This document shows, one piece after another, positions 1 to 5,555 of a DNA stretch of 7,367 nt. The translations under genes and the position numbers were made by a program. How positions within the stretch are numbered: the first letter of the stretch is position 1; the number at the start of each line of letters is the position of its first letter. Origin of the DNA: Bacteroidales bacterium (lineage in GTDB: Bacteria > Bacteroidota > Bacteroidia > Bacteroidales > UBA3824); contig JAFYFR010000003.1 in the NCBI GenBank assembly GCA_017543645.1, forward strand, positions 1 to 7,367, in the 5' to 3' direction. Below the pieces are notes generated by a model, which did no database searches, had not been told where the DNA came from, and saw nothing but the letters and a program-made list of their open reading frames with translations.

Positions 1-558
1 AACTCGCTCATCTGCAATATAATAGAATATTGCCTTAGAGCCGTCGCCCTGAAACTCCACATCGCCGATTTTCATATCCAAACGGAGGCTTTCGGCAATT
101 TGACGCGATTTGAGCATCACTTGATCCTCTTTTGCCACCACCTGTTTCCACTTTTCAATGTCAGATTGCTTTGCCTTGCGGTAAATTTTTTTAAACTCGG
201 TGTCAGGGCGGATTCGGGCACGTTTCATCTGCAATTTCACAAGCGGACCTTTTACCGAAACCACACCGATATCGTGTCCCGGAGATGCCTCAACAGCCAC
301 AATATCACCCACTTCGAGTTCAAGATTATTTACATTTCGGTAAAATCCCTTGCGAGTGTTTTTAAAACGTATTTCGCAAATATCGCAATCGGTATTCATC
401 GACGGTGGAATTTCGTCTAACCAATCGCGAACGTCTAATTTGTTGCAACTATTGGTATTCAAGCACTTGCCGCAGCAATCAGAGCCGCAATCAAGGCAGT
501 TGTACTCTATTCCGTCGCAACCTCGCTGTATGTTTTTATAATCGTCGTATTCTTCCAT
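1..558 (-). CDS. ricT: RicT/PSP1-family protein, amino-terminal 186 codons (runs off left edge)
   Basis: My translation of the minus strand gives an open frame from the ATG at 558-556 to the window edge. Residues 1-61 hold nine cysteines (14, 21, 24, 28, 29, 32, 38, 58, 61), including two CxxC pairs and a CCxxC. A motif EIRFKNTRKGFYRN follows (about 62-75), typical of the Bacteroidota PSP1 family. From about residue 80 comes the PSP1 core with VGDIVAVEASPGHDIGVVS, then KWKQVVAKEDQVMLKSRQIA near 154-173. In Bacillus the homologue RicT (YaaT) works with RicA and RicF in an Fe-S-containing complex that affects RNA processing. The role in Bacteroidota is not established by this sequence. The gene follows holB by 33 bases on the same strand with no clear promoter between, so it is probably cotranscribed. 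I chose this start because the cysteine-rich head belongs to the family. The last part is missing only because the window ends. Confidence 0.9.
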   Translation of the reverse strand, partial: MEEYDDYKNIQRGCDGIEYNCLDCGSDCCGKCLNTNSCNKLDVRDWLDEIPPSMNTDCDICEIRFKNTRKGFYRNVNNLELEVGDIVAVEASPGHDIGVVSVKGPLVKLQMKRARIRPDTEFKKIYRKAKQSDIEKWKQVVAKEDQVMLKSRQIAESLRLDMKIGDVEFQGDGSKAIFYYIADERV

Positions 559-591
559 TTTGTTGATGCTAAATAGCAATATATATGTGTT

Positions 592-1743
592 TTAAATTCG
601 TTTTATCTTTAATAATGGTGAAATTTTGAGGGCAAGGTCGGTAAACACAAGTTTGCCGTAAGCATTGCGCTCGATATTGCGGCACGCCTCGCCAAACTGC
701 TCCGACAATGCGCCCACGTTACCCCTATGTATAAAAGGCGAAAACTTGCGTGCAAAATCTAATTCGCCAGGAGTGAGGTTTACAAGGCTCTCCGACACGC
801 TGCTGAGCATAAAACACTCGCGCAGCATACGGTTGCAGTAGTCGAAAAACTTTTTCTGTTTTTCGCGACCGAGTTTTGCAAGGTTGTCGCTAAGTTTGAT
901 AATGGCATCGTATTTGGCAGAAAAAGCCTGACGCATAAGTGAGGTAAACAGTTCGAAATAAGGCGTTTCCACAGTTCCCGACTTAAACTGGCGGAGAGCG
1001 GCGCAGGCTTCGAGATAGTTGCCGTCGGCAAGCATCGCGCTGTTTTGGAGCGTCTGTGGGTCGGCATCGGGAAATTCATGCTGCAACGACGCCACAATAT
1101 CCTGATTTGTAGGACGGTCGATTTTTACCAACTGCACACGGCTGCGGATGGTGGTGAGTATCATCTCCTCGTTTTCTGCCACAAGGATAAAAAGCGTTTT
1201 GGCAGGCGGCTCCTCTATCATTTTCAGGAGTTTGTTGGCGGCGGTTTCGTTGAGTTTTTCTGCCATCCAGATTATCATTACCTTGTATTCTGCCTCAAAA
1301 GTTTTTAAGCCGAGTTTGCGTATAATCTCCTGACTCTCTTGGGCAAAGATAGCTCCCTGCGAATTGTCGGAACCAATAAAATCGTACCAATCGTCCAACC
1401 TATGATAATTTCTTTGCAACACAAACTTGCGCCAATCGGTAAGAAAATCGTCGCTCACAGGTTTTGTAGAGCCCTTGCCCGACACCACAGGGTAGACAAA
1501 ATGGAGGTCGGGATGGACGAGTTTCTGATACTTAACGCAATGGGGACAAGTGCCGCAACTGTCGGTGTCGCCGGGTTTGCGACCTGTGCAGTTGATATAC
1601 TGTGCGTATGCGATGGCGAGCGACAGTTTGCCGCAGCCCTCGGGTCCCAGAAACAGCTGGGCGTGGCTGATACGGTTGTCGTTTACGGTATTGATAAGAC
1701 GCTGCTTTACGTCGGTATGTCCCGGTATGTCTTTAAACTGCAT
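592..1743 (-). CDS. holB: DNA polymerase III subunit delta prime
   Basis: A 383-residue AAA+ clamp-loader subunit, normal length for the phylum. It is expected to sit in the clamp-loader complex that places the sliding clamp on primed DNA. The P-loop is GPEGCGKL (33-40), with Leu where a nucleotide-binding loop would have Ser/Thr. A zinc module follows with Cys52, Cys63, Cys66 and Cys69 (CGTCPHC). The helix NKLLKMIEEPP lies near 165-175, and the arginine-finger region reads SRVQ in place of the usual SRC. The degenerate P-loop agrees with delta prime being a poor or non-ATPase member, which separates it from DnaX. The start at 1743 lies 26 bases from a good -7 box (TATCTTTG at 1776-1769), and there is no Shine-Dalgarno. 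Downstream is ricT. In many Bacteroidota gldH comes next, so it may lie just beyond the left edge (inference). Confidence 0.95.
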   Translation of the reverse strand: MQFKDIPGHTDVKQRLINTVNDNRISHAQLFLGPEGCGKLSLAIAYAQYINCTGRKPGDTDSCGTCPHCVKYQKLVHPDLHFVYPVVSGKGSTKPVSDDFLTDWRKFVLQRNYHRLDDWYDFIGSDNSQGAIFAQESQEIIRKLGLKTFEAEYKVMIIWMAEKLNETAANKLLKMIEEPPAKTLFILVAENEEMILTTIRSRVQLVKIDRPTNQDIVASLQHEFPDADPQTLQNSAMLADGNYLEACAALRQFKSGTVETPYFELFTSLMRQAFSAKYDAIIKLSDNLAKLGREKQKKFFDYCNRMLRECFMLSSVSESLVNLTPGELDFARKFSPFIHRGNVGALSEQFGEACRNIERNAYGKLVFTDLALKISPLLKIKRI

Positions 1744-1768
1744 TATTAGCCTAATATAATTTACGGGG

Positions 1769-1798
1769 CAAAGATAATAAATAATTCATAATTCACAA
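1769..1798 (-). promoter_or_regulatory. Bacteroidota-type promoter for holB-ricT
   Basis: Read on the minus strand, TTG at 1798-1796 is followed after 19 bases by TATCTTTG at 1776-1769. This matches the phylum's -33/-7 pattern (TTTG, about 19-20 bases, TAnnTTTG). Transcription would start near 1762, leaving a leader of about 19 bases before the holB ATG. The -33 element lies inside the AT-rich tandem repeat at 1783-1810. Confidence 0.7.
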
Positions 1799-1810
1799 TT
1801 CATAATTTAT
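1783..1810. repeat. AT-rich 14-base tandem duplication
   Basis: Two adjacent 14-base units, 1783-1796 (AATTCATAATTCAC) and 1797-1810 (AATTCATAATTTAT), match at 12 of 14 positions. The block covers the stop codon of the Rpn gene (1807-1809) and the -33 part of the holB promoter. From memory, AATTCATAATT-type strings are common between genes in Bacteroidota, often at boundaries of accessory DNA. That is a general impression and not a search result. Confidence 0.7.
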
Positions 1811-2808
1811 AATGCCTCGATTTCGGATATTGGAAGGTGGGTGTATTTTGCTATTATATCAGAAGACATTCCGTCGGCTTTCATCTTGCGGGCAGATTCT
1901 ATGGCTTGGGCGCGCGCGCCTTCGGCTCTGCCTTTTTCCATACCGATTTTCTCGCCTTCGGCTATACCTTCTGCCCGTCCTTGCTCTCTGCCTTCTGACA
2001 TTCCCTCTTCCTTGCCTTTGCCAAAGCCTTTCATTTCGGCGTCGTTCATGGCGTTGGTGATGTCCCAAAGGTTGTGGAGGCTCTCTTCATAGTCGGAATA
2101 CTCTTTGTCGGTGAACATGGCTATCTCTGCCTGCTCAAAGAGTTTTTTAAAAACTCGCTCCTGCAGCTCTTTGGGGCGCTCTAATAATCTTGACAGATTC
2201 TTCAAGACAAAGAGCCATTTGTCGTACATGGTTTCGAGTTCGGATTCCGTTTTACTGAACTTTGGCATCTCAAGGTAGAGGTAGACGAGTTTCTTGTAGA
2301 AAACCTTGCCGGTGGTGAGGTCGGTGAGCATAACCACGTGGAACAGGTCGTCGTCGGAAAATTCGTTGACTGTCTTCAGCTCGCCGGTCTCGTCCTTCTC
2401 CTCGTCCTTGAACACGAAGTTGAGGATGCCGAAGGTGTATATCTTGTTGAGTTCGTAGTTCCAATGCTCGTCGGCGCTGTCGCGTTTTGCCATCTCGCGG
2501 ATGGGAAACGAGGAGTAGTATACGCTCCTGTCTTTAAAGAACTGCTGGAAGACGTTCTGCATCTCAACTATGAACTTGGCTCCATTCGCAGTGGTGCAGT
2601 AGACGTCGAATATTGCCTTGCGCTCCGAGGAGGAGCGTCCGAGTTTCTCGGCGTTGAGGTATGTGATGTCGATGATTTCGTCCTTGGGTATCGCGCTGCT
2701 TTTCTCAAACATCGCGTTGAGGAAGCTTATCAGCAGGTCTTTGTTGAGCTCCGTGCCGAAGAGTTTCTTGAATCCGAAGTCGGTGTACGGGTTGAGGTAC
2801 TTTGCCAT
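1807..2808 (-). CDS. Rpn-family PD-(D/E)XK nuclease / putative transposase, copy 1
   Basis: A 333-residue protein of the Rpn (recombination-promoting nuclease, TIGR01784/PDDEXK_2) family. It opens with MAKYLNPYTDFGFKKLFG, the family signature. The catalytic core is visible as Asp68 in FDVYC and Glu82-x-Gln84 in IVEMQ, so the usual Lys is Gln, as is common in this family. Residues 263-299 are a four-residue-period Gly/Glu repeat (EGxxEG). A conserved small helical tail with ARKMKADG and KYTHLPISEIEAL follows. Such proteins cut DNA and are tied to recombination and, in enterobacteria, to phage defence. They are not proven transposases. An upstream ATG at 2949 keeps the frame open, but it lies 5' of the promoter at 2844-2875 and encodes nothing family-like, so 2808 is preferred. 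All key residues are present and the gene looks intact. No terminal inverted repeats were seen around it. Confidence 0.9.
   Translation of the reverse strand: MAKYLNPYTDFGFKKLFGTELNKDLLISFLNAMFEKSSAIPKDEIIDITYLNAEKLGRSSSERKAIFDVYCTTANGAKFIVEMQNVFQQFFKDRSVYYSSFPIREMAKRDSADEHWNYELNKIYTFGILNFVFKDEEKDETGELKTVNEFSDDDLFHVVMLTDLTTGKVFYKKLVYLYLEMPKFSKTESELETMYDKWLFVLKNLSRLLERPKELQERVFKKLFEQAEIAMFTDKEYSDYEESLHNLWDITNAMNDAEMKGFGKGKEEGMSEGREQGRAEGIAEGEKIGMEKGRAEGARAQAIESARKMKADGMSSDIIAKYTHLPISEIEAL
1999..2013 (-). promoter_or_regulatory. possible internal ribosome binding site and start inside rpn copy 1
   Basis: On the minus strand AAGGA (2013-2009) lies 7 bases before an in-frame ATG (2001-1999) at codon 270. 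Use of this start would give a 64-residue product made of the Gly/Glu repeat and the conserved helical tail, without the nuclease domain. Short carboxyl products that restrain the nuclease have been reported for E. coli Rpn proteins. The caution is that Gly and Glu codons naturally produce Shine-Dalgarno-like strings, and Bacteroidota rely little on them. Confidence 0.25.
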
Positions 2809-2843
2809 AATGATTGCTTGCGGTTTTGGTTTGTTTCTAACCG

Positions 2844-2875
2844 CAAAGGTAATTATTGGCGCGGTAACTTGCAAA
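2844..2875 (-). promoter_or_regulatory. promoter of rpn copy 1
   Basis: On the minus strand TTTG (2875-2872) is followed after 20 bases by TACCTTTG (2851-2844), a full match to the Bacteroidota -33/-7 pattern. Initiation is expected near 2837, which puts the ATG at 2808 about 29 bases downstream and excludes the in-frame ATG at 2949 as the start. Confidence 0.75.
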
Positions 2876-2885
2876 TTTTTTTTAA

Positions 2886-2913
2886 CCACGGAGGGCACGG
2901 AGAACACAGAGCG
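2886..2913. repeat. 9-base periodic dispersed-type repeat
   Basis: Successive 9-base units CACGGAGGG (2887-2895), CACGGAGAA (2896-2904) and CACAGAGCG (2905-2913) follow the string TTTTAACCACGG. From memory this CACGGAG string recurs between genes in many genomes of Bacteroidota and other phyla, where it produces spurious NHGGHGEH-like peptides. It begins 11 bases upstream of the -33 element of the rpn copy 1 promoter. Confidence 0.6.
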
Positions 2914-2950
2914 ACACCAAGGAGACAGGATGCCTGCGGGAGCCGGCAAG

Positions 2951-3047
2951 GCATACGGCGGATGACACGTCGGGTATGCAGCCCACAGGCGGGCATACGG
3001 CGGTTAACTAATCGGGTAAGCTGCCCTAAGGTGGGCATATCGCCAAT
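2951..3047 (+). repeat. 42-base tandem repeat, forward-oriented run
   Basis: GCATACGGCGG starts at 2951 and again at 2993, and GCATATCGCC starts at 3035, giving an exact 42-base period. The two full units (2951-2992 and 2993-3034) agree at about 32 of 42 positions, and the third copy is cut off after about 13 bases. Each full unit contains CGGGTA and then GCCC; the GGGC that pairs with it, six bases on, spans the junction with the next unit. The pairing GCCC-N6-GGGC is kept although the loop differs. Because the period is 14 codons, open frames persist through the run with 14-residue periodic peptides, which I do not consider a gene. Confidence 0.75.
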
Positions 3048-3137
3048 TATTTGAACCTCCGGCAGGTAGCAAATGCCAAAAATGATTATTTTTTTGATTT
3101 AAATGCTGCCATCAAATCAAACAAACTGTCAACATAC

Positions 3138-3257
3138 CGTATGGTTGGCAGCTAAATAACTACAATATTGATTAACCAACCGTATCAAAAGCCACTTACC
3201 CAACGTAAAAACCATCGTATGCCCACCTAAAAGCCACTTACCCAATGCTTTAACAAT
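3138..3257 (-). repeat. 42-base repeat family, diverged run in inverted orientation
   Basis: This is the same repeat family as the run at 2951-3047, read on the opposite strand. Units begin with CGTAT at 3138, 3181 and 3216. The unit at 3216-3257 matches the reverse complement of the 2993-3034 unit at about 30 of 42 positions, including CGTATGCCCACCT and CTTACCC at the same offsets. The unit at 3181 lacks seven bases (GCCCACC) but shares AAAAGCCACTTACCCAA with its neighbour. The unit at 3138 is the most decayed. A loosely related TTGGCAGC string recurs at 3145 and 3293. Confidence 0.6.
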
Positions 3258-3438
3258 AACAAAACGGACTAACAACCACCTTACAAACCAAGTTGGCAGC
3301 CATTTTTTACACTTGAAAGATGCCTTCCAACGCCAAAAACAATCCACATTGCTATCAGCGAGGTAACTATTATGTAAAATATTTTAATTTTTTTATAAGA
3401 AAATTACTATAATATTTTTTATGTATAAAATTTAATTC

Positions 3439-3446
3439 TATATTTG
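3439..3446 (+). promoter_or_regulatory. -7 box for the plus-strand DUF6261-like gene
   Basis: TATATTTG matches TAnnTTTG. The expected -33 position holds only a T-run (about 3415-3420), so the upstream half is weak. Initiation would be near 3453, giving a leader of about 50 bases. The leader is A/T-rich with no Shine-Dalgarno. Confidence 0.6.
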
Positions 3447-3503
3447 TAGCCGACATTTAACATTTGTTCTCATATAATTATCAACCAAATATAAAAACTA
3501 AAT

Positions 3504-4241
3504 ATGGCAGACGACAAGATATTTGCATTCAGTCAGAGTTATGTCTCTAAAAAAGAGCTGATTAGTTTCGCCGAGAGCCTTCTCTCGCTCGAACCATTGC
3601 TCGTTATTACCGATTCTATCATCAACGAGGTATTTAACGACCTCAAAGTGGCTTACGTAAAACTCACCATCGGCGGCAACTACAACACCAAGTCGATAAC
3701 TGCGCAAATTACACAAACAGAAAGTAACAACAACGATTATTACGATACCTTTGTGGCAGCTGTAAACCTTGCATCGCTGATGCACGGCAAGCCCGAAGTA
3801 AAAAACCTCGGCAAAGCCGGTATGGATATGATAAAGCATTTCGGAGGGCGCAGCGAGTGCACCAACCAAAGGGCCCGCCAGGGTTTGACGTCGTCGCTTG
3901 CCGCGGGTTTTGAAAAACGTTTTACCAAACCCGAAATCAAGCTTATGGGCATAACCGACTATCTCGACGATATGAAAACGGCTTCGGAGGCTTTCAACAC
4001 CGCGCTCGAGGCCCGCGACAAGTTTAAAACCGAATACGAGAAAAACGCCTACAACGAATCGCGTGCCGGGTTTATCAAACTTTGGACCGAGTTCCGCGAC
4101 CTTACCAACCGTTTTATCGAGCGTTATGGCGCACGTGTGATAGGCGAGGAATTTGTCCGCAAGCTTTCGCAAAGCTCGTACAACCTCGGCATGCTCACCC
4201 GTCAGCGCGCCGCCAGCAATCAGAAGGTGACCGAGGAATAA
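3504..4241 (+). CDS. helical protein resembling DUF6261, function unknown
   Basis: A 245-residue soluble protein with no signal peptide, membrane segment or catalytic motif that I can see. It reads as two all-helical halves joined near residues 110-130 (MDMIKHFGGRSECTNQRARQ). The second half has the pattern ITDYLDDMKTASEAFNTALEAR, then a charged helix, then FIERYGARVIGEEFVRKL. This resembles, from memory, the DUF6261 proteins common in Bacteroidales, which have no assigned function. A profile search would decide this. The start at 3504 is supported by the -7 box at 3439-3446 and the absence of a closer upstream ATG. It is the only plus-strand gene here, and its last 47 bases overlap the end of the opposing glycosyltransferase gene. 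Its 3' half looks richer in G/C than the repeat region before it. Confidence 0.8.
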   Translation: MADDKIFAFSQSYVSKKELISFAESLLSLEPLLVITDSIINEVFNDLKVAYVKLTIGGNYNTKSITAQITQTESNNNDYYDTFVAAVNLASLMHGKPEVKNLGKAGMDMIKHFGGRSECTNQRARQGLTSSLAAGFEKRFTKPEIKLMGITDYLDDMKTASEAFNTALEARDKFKTEYEKNAYNESRAGFIKLWTEFRDLTNRFIERYGARVIGEEFVRKLSQSSYNLGMLTRQRAASNQKVTEE

Positions 4242-5298
4242 CCCCCCGCGCCACACAAACCACTGTATATATTGGATATATCAGCGACAACAAAATTAAA
4301 TCATATAGCTTGATATGTATATTTGACAAATTCGCCGGCGCTATTACTGCAAAAGCGTCGGCGGTTGTTTTTATACCCCACAAAATCAAAAACATATACC
4401 ACCGTATAACGTCAGCCACCCACAACGCCGCCGCCGCCAATATAGCAATATTGGCTAACAGCACCACTGCTGCCACTGCTATGGTCAATGTATCGGTGTA
4501 ACCCACAGTTTTGCCCGCCCATCGCGCCCGCTGACGAATTAAATCGCCAACTGTTTGTGGGCTATGGGTATATACCGCTGCATCGGGGTGCTTTACATAA
4601 ACTATCTTTTTGCCCTGCGCAATAGCATATTGCAATAAAAAAATATCATCGCCCGATGGATATTTGTATTTCAGATGCGCGTCGGCTTTTTGGCGGAATG
4701 CGGTGTTAACCATCATATTACCGCCGTTGCACATTATGGGATGTCCGGCTATGGCAGCTCCCGCGGTAAGTGTGAGTATGGCAAGCGATTCTGTCTGCCA
4801 AAGACGCTGGAAAACGGATTTTGGGTTGTCGGCCTTTATTATCAAAGGTGCTAAAAGAATATCAGCCTTGGTGTGCTGCGCCGAGGCTGCCATAATGCTT
4901 GCCCACAGAGGATTGCTATAACAATCGGCGTCGGTAAACAGTATATAAGGTGCATTGCAATGAGTCAAGGCTGTGCGCAGGGCGGCTTTTTTGCCGTTGC
5001 CGTTATTATGGCATAATATAAAATTATAGCGTTGTTTATACTCCGAGGCAATGCTAAAAGTGTTATCCGTAGAATGGTCGTCTACTAAAATGAACTCACT
5101 ATTTTGGTAATTTTGCAACGATATGCACGATAAAAATTTATCAATATTCTCCTCCTCGTTTTTGGCAGCGGTGATAATGTTGATGGGGAGGTTTTGCGGA
5201 TTTTGGGTAATGGCATCTCTATGGAAGAGGAATTTGAGGGTGTAAAAGATGATTAGGACGGAGTAGAGGGTGATTATTAATAGTAAGGCATAAGGCAT
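4195..5298 (-). CDS. membrane-anchored family 2 glycosyltransferase
   Basis: A 367-residue GT2 enzyme that should transfer a sugar from an activated donor at the cytoplasmic face of the membrane. The acceptor cannot be read from the sequence. One membrane helix lies at about 4-25 and the GT-A fold at about 38-265. Visible motifs are ITAAKNEEENI (42-52), LVDDHSTDNT (71-80, Asp73/Asp74), the metal-binding FTDADC (Asp123, Asp125), CNGGNMM (190-196), SGDD (215-218, likely general base Asp218) and QRARW (256-260). The last fits QxxRW of processive GT2 enzymes. Further membrane helices follow at about 271-298, 300-320 and 332-350. The gene starts 2 bases after the stop of the 61-residue gene, so the two are probably translationally coupled. 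The final 15 or so codons (IPRSPSDCWRRADG region) run antisense into the DUF6261-like gene, which may be a tail acquired when the neighbour changed. Confidence 0.92.
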   Translation of the reverse strand: MPYALLLIITLYSVLIIFYTLKFLFHRDAITQNPQNLPINIITAAKNEEENIDKFLSCISLQNYQNSEFILVDDHSTDNTFSIASEYKQRYNFILCHNNGNGKKAALRTALTHCNAPYILFTDADCYSNPLWASIMAASAQHTKADILLAPLIIKADNPKSVFQRLWQTESLAILTLTAGAAIAGHPIMCNGGNMMVNTAFRQKADAHLKYKYPSGDDIFLLQYAIAQGKKIVYVKHPDAAVYTHSPQTVGDLIRQRARWAGKTVGYTDTLTIAVAAVVLLANIAILAAAALWVADVIRWYMFLILWGIKTTADAFAVIAPANLSNIHIKLYDLILLSLIYPIYTVVCVARGVIPRSPSDCWRRADG

Positions 5299-5300
5299 AA

Positions 5301-5486
5301 TTACAATTCCTTTAACTTTTTTTTGTGTTCCTCACCACGTTTGAGCATATCTAAAATAAGTTCATAGTCTGCCTTGATACGCGCCCTTTCTTCTGGTGAA
5401 ATGCGGCGTTTCTCTTTCATACGGGCTTCAAAGCGACGTGCGTCTTCGCCGTAGAGTATCGGGGTTTCTTTAATCGGTCGTGCCAT
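5301..5486 (-). CDS. 61-residue charged helical protein, possibly antitoxin-like
   Basis: A small protein starting MARPIKETPILYGEDARRFE, with a highly charged helical remainder (RISPEERARIKADYELILDMLKRGEE region) and a Lys-rich end. From memory, proteins with this MARPIKETPIL-GEDA head are common in Bacteroidota and often sit directly upstream of a small partner gene such as an acetyltransferase or nuclease, suggesting an antitoxin-like role. Here the partner position is taken by a glycosyltransferase. The gene has a strong promoter of its own (5517-5548), a leader of about 24 bases, and its stop lies 2 bases before the next ATG. Promoter, coupling and conserved head make it a real gene. The function is not known. 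Confidence 0.8.
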   Translation of the reverse strand: MARPIKETPILYGEDARRFEARMKEKRRISPEERARIKADYELILDMLKRGEEHKKKLKEL

Positions 5487-5516
5487 AATGATTAGTTTTT
5501 TAATATTTTACGACGA

Positions 5517-5548
5517 CAAAGGTAAAGATGTTTTAGGAGATTTGCAAA
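5517..5548 (-). promoter_or_regulatory. promoter of the 61-residue gene and glycosyltransferase operon
   Basis: On the minus strand TTTG (5548-5545) is followed after exactly 20 bases by TACCTTTG (5524-5517). Start of transcription is expected near 5510. The element lies just after the stop of rpn copy 2 (5556), so the operon can be expressed independently of that gene. Its -7 box and spacing are identical to those of the rpn copy 1 promoter. Confidence 0.75.
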
Positions 5549-5555
5549 TATTGGG

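Larger units (their letters stand above)
2809..3503. other. 695-base intergenic region rich in degenerate repeats
   Basis: No convincing gene lies here. From left to right it holds the leader and promoter of rpn copy 1, a 9-base periodic tract, and a 42-base repeat run in one orientation. A unique spacer of about 90 bases follows, then a diverged run of the same repeat in the opposite orientation. The end is a very AT-rich stretch (about 3360-3440) leading into the promoter of the plus-strand gene. That stretch includes a perfect 12-base palindrome TAAAATATTTTA at 3375-3386. It also has two similar strings beginning TTATGTA, at 3370 and 3419. The open frames in this region are short, and some merely reflect the 42-base (14-codon) period. 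Confidence 0.75.

Noticed and set aside
1807..2808. Insertion sequence carrying rpn copy 1
   Set aside because: No terminal inverted repeats or target duplications were found at its edges. Rpn proteins are called putative transposases but are not shown to move themselves.
2853..3038. Minus-strand open frame with a 14-residue periodic peptide
   Set aside because: The periodicity follows automatically from the 42-base DNA repeat, the frame has no family signature, and it overlaps the rpn promoter.
2338..3054. 238-codon plus-strand open frame over rpn copy 1 and the repeats
   Set aside because: It is antisense to a clear Rpn coding region and ends in repeat-derived peptide.
3129..3347. Minus-strand 72-codon open frame with repeated GKWLL
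   Set aside because: It lies wholly in the decayed inverted repeat run. Its internal repeat reflects the DNA repeat, and no promoter or family match was seen.
3498..4256. Long minus-strand open frame antisense to the DUF6261-like gene
   Set aside because: It is a shadow of the plus-strand gene, which has its own promoter and a coherent helical composition. The antisense frame shows no recognisable domain.
4266..4281. ATATAT-TGG-ATATAT inverted repeat near the end of the glycosyltransferase gene
   Set aside because: It is purely A/T with a 3-base loop and sits in coding sequence, so it is too weak for a terminator between the convergent genes.
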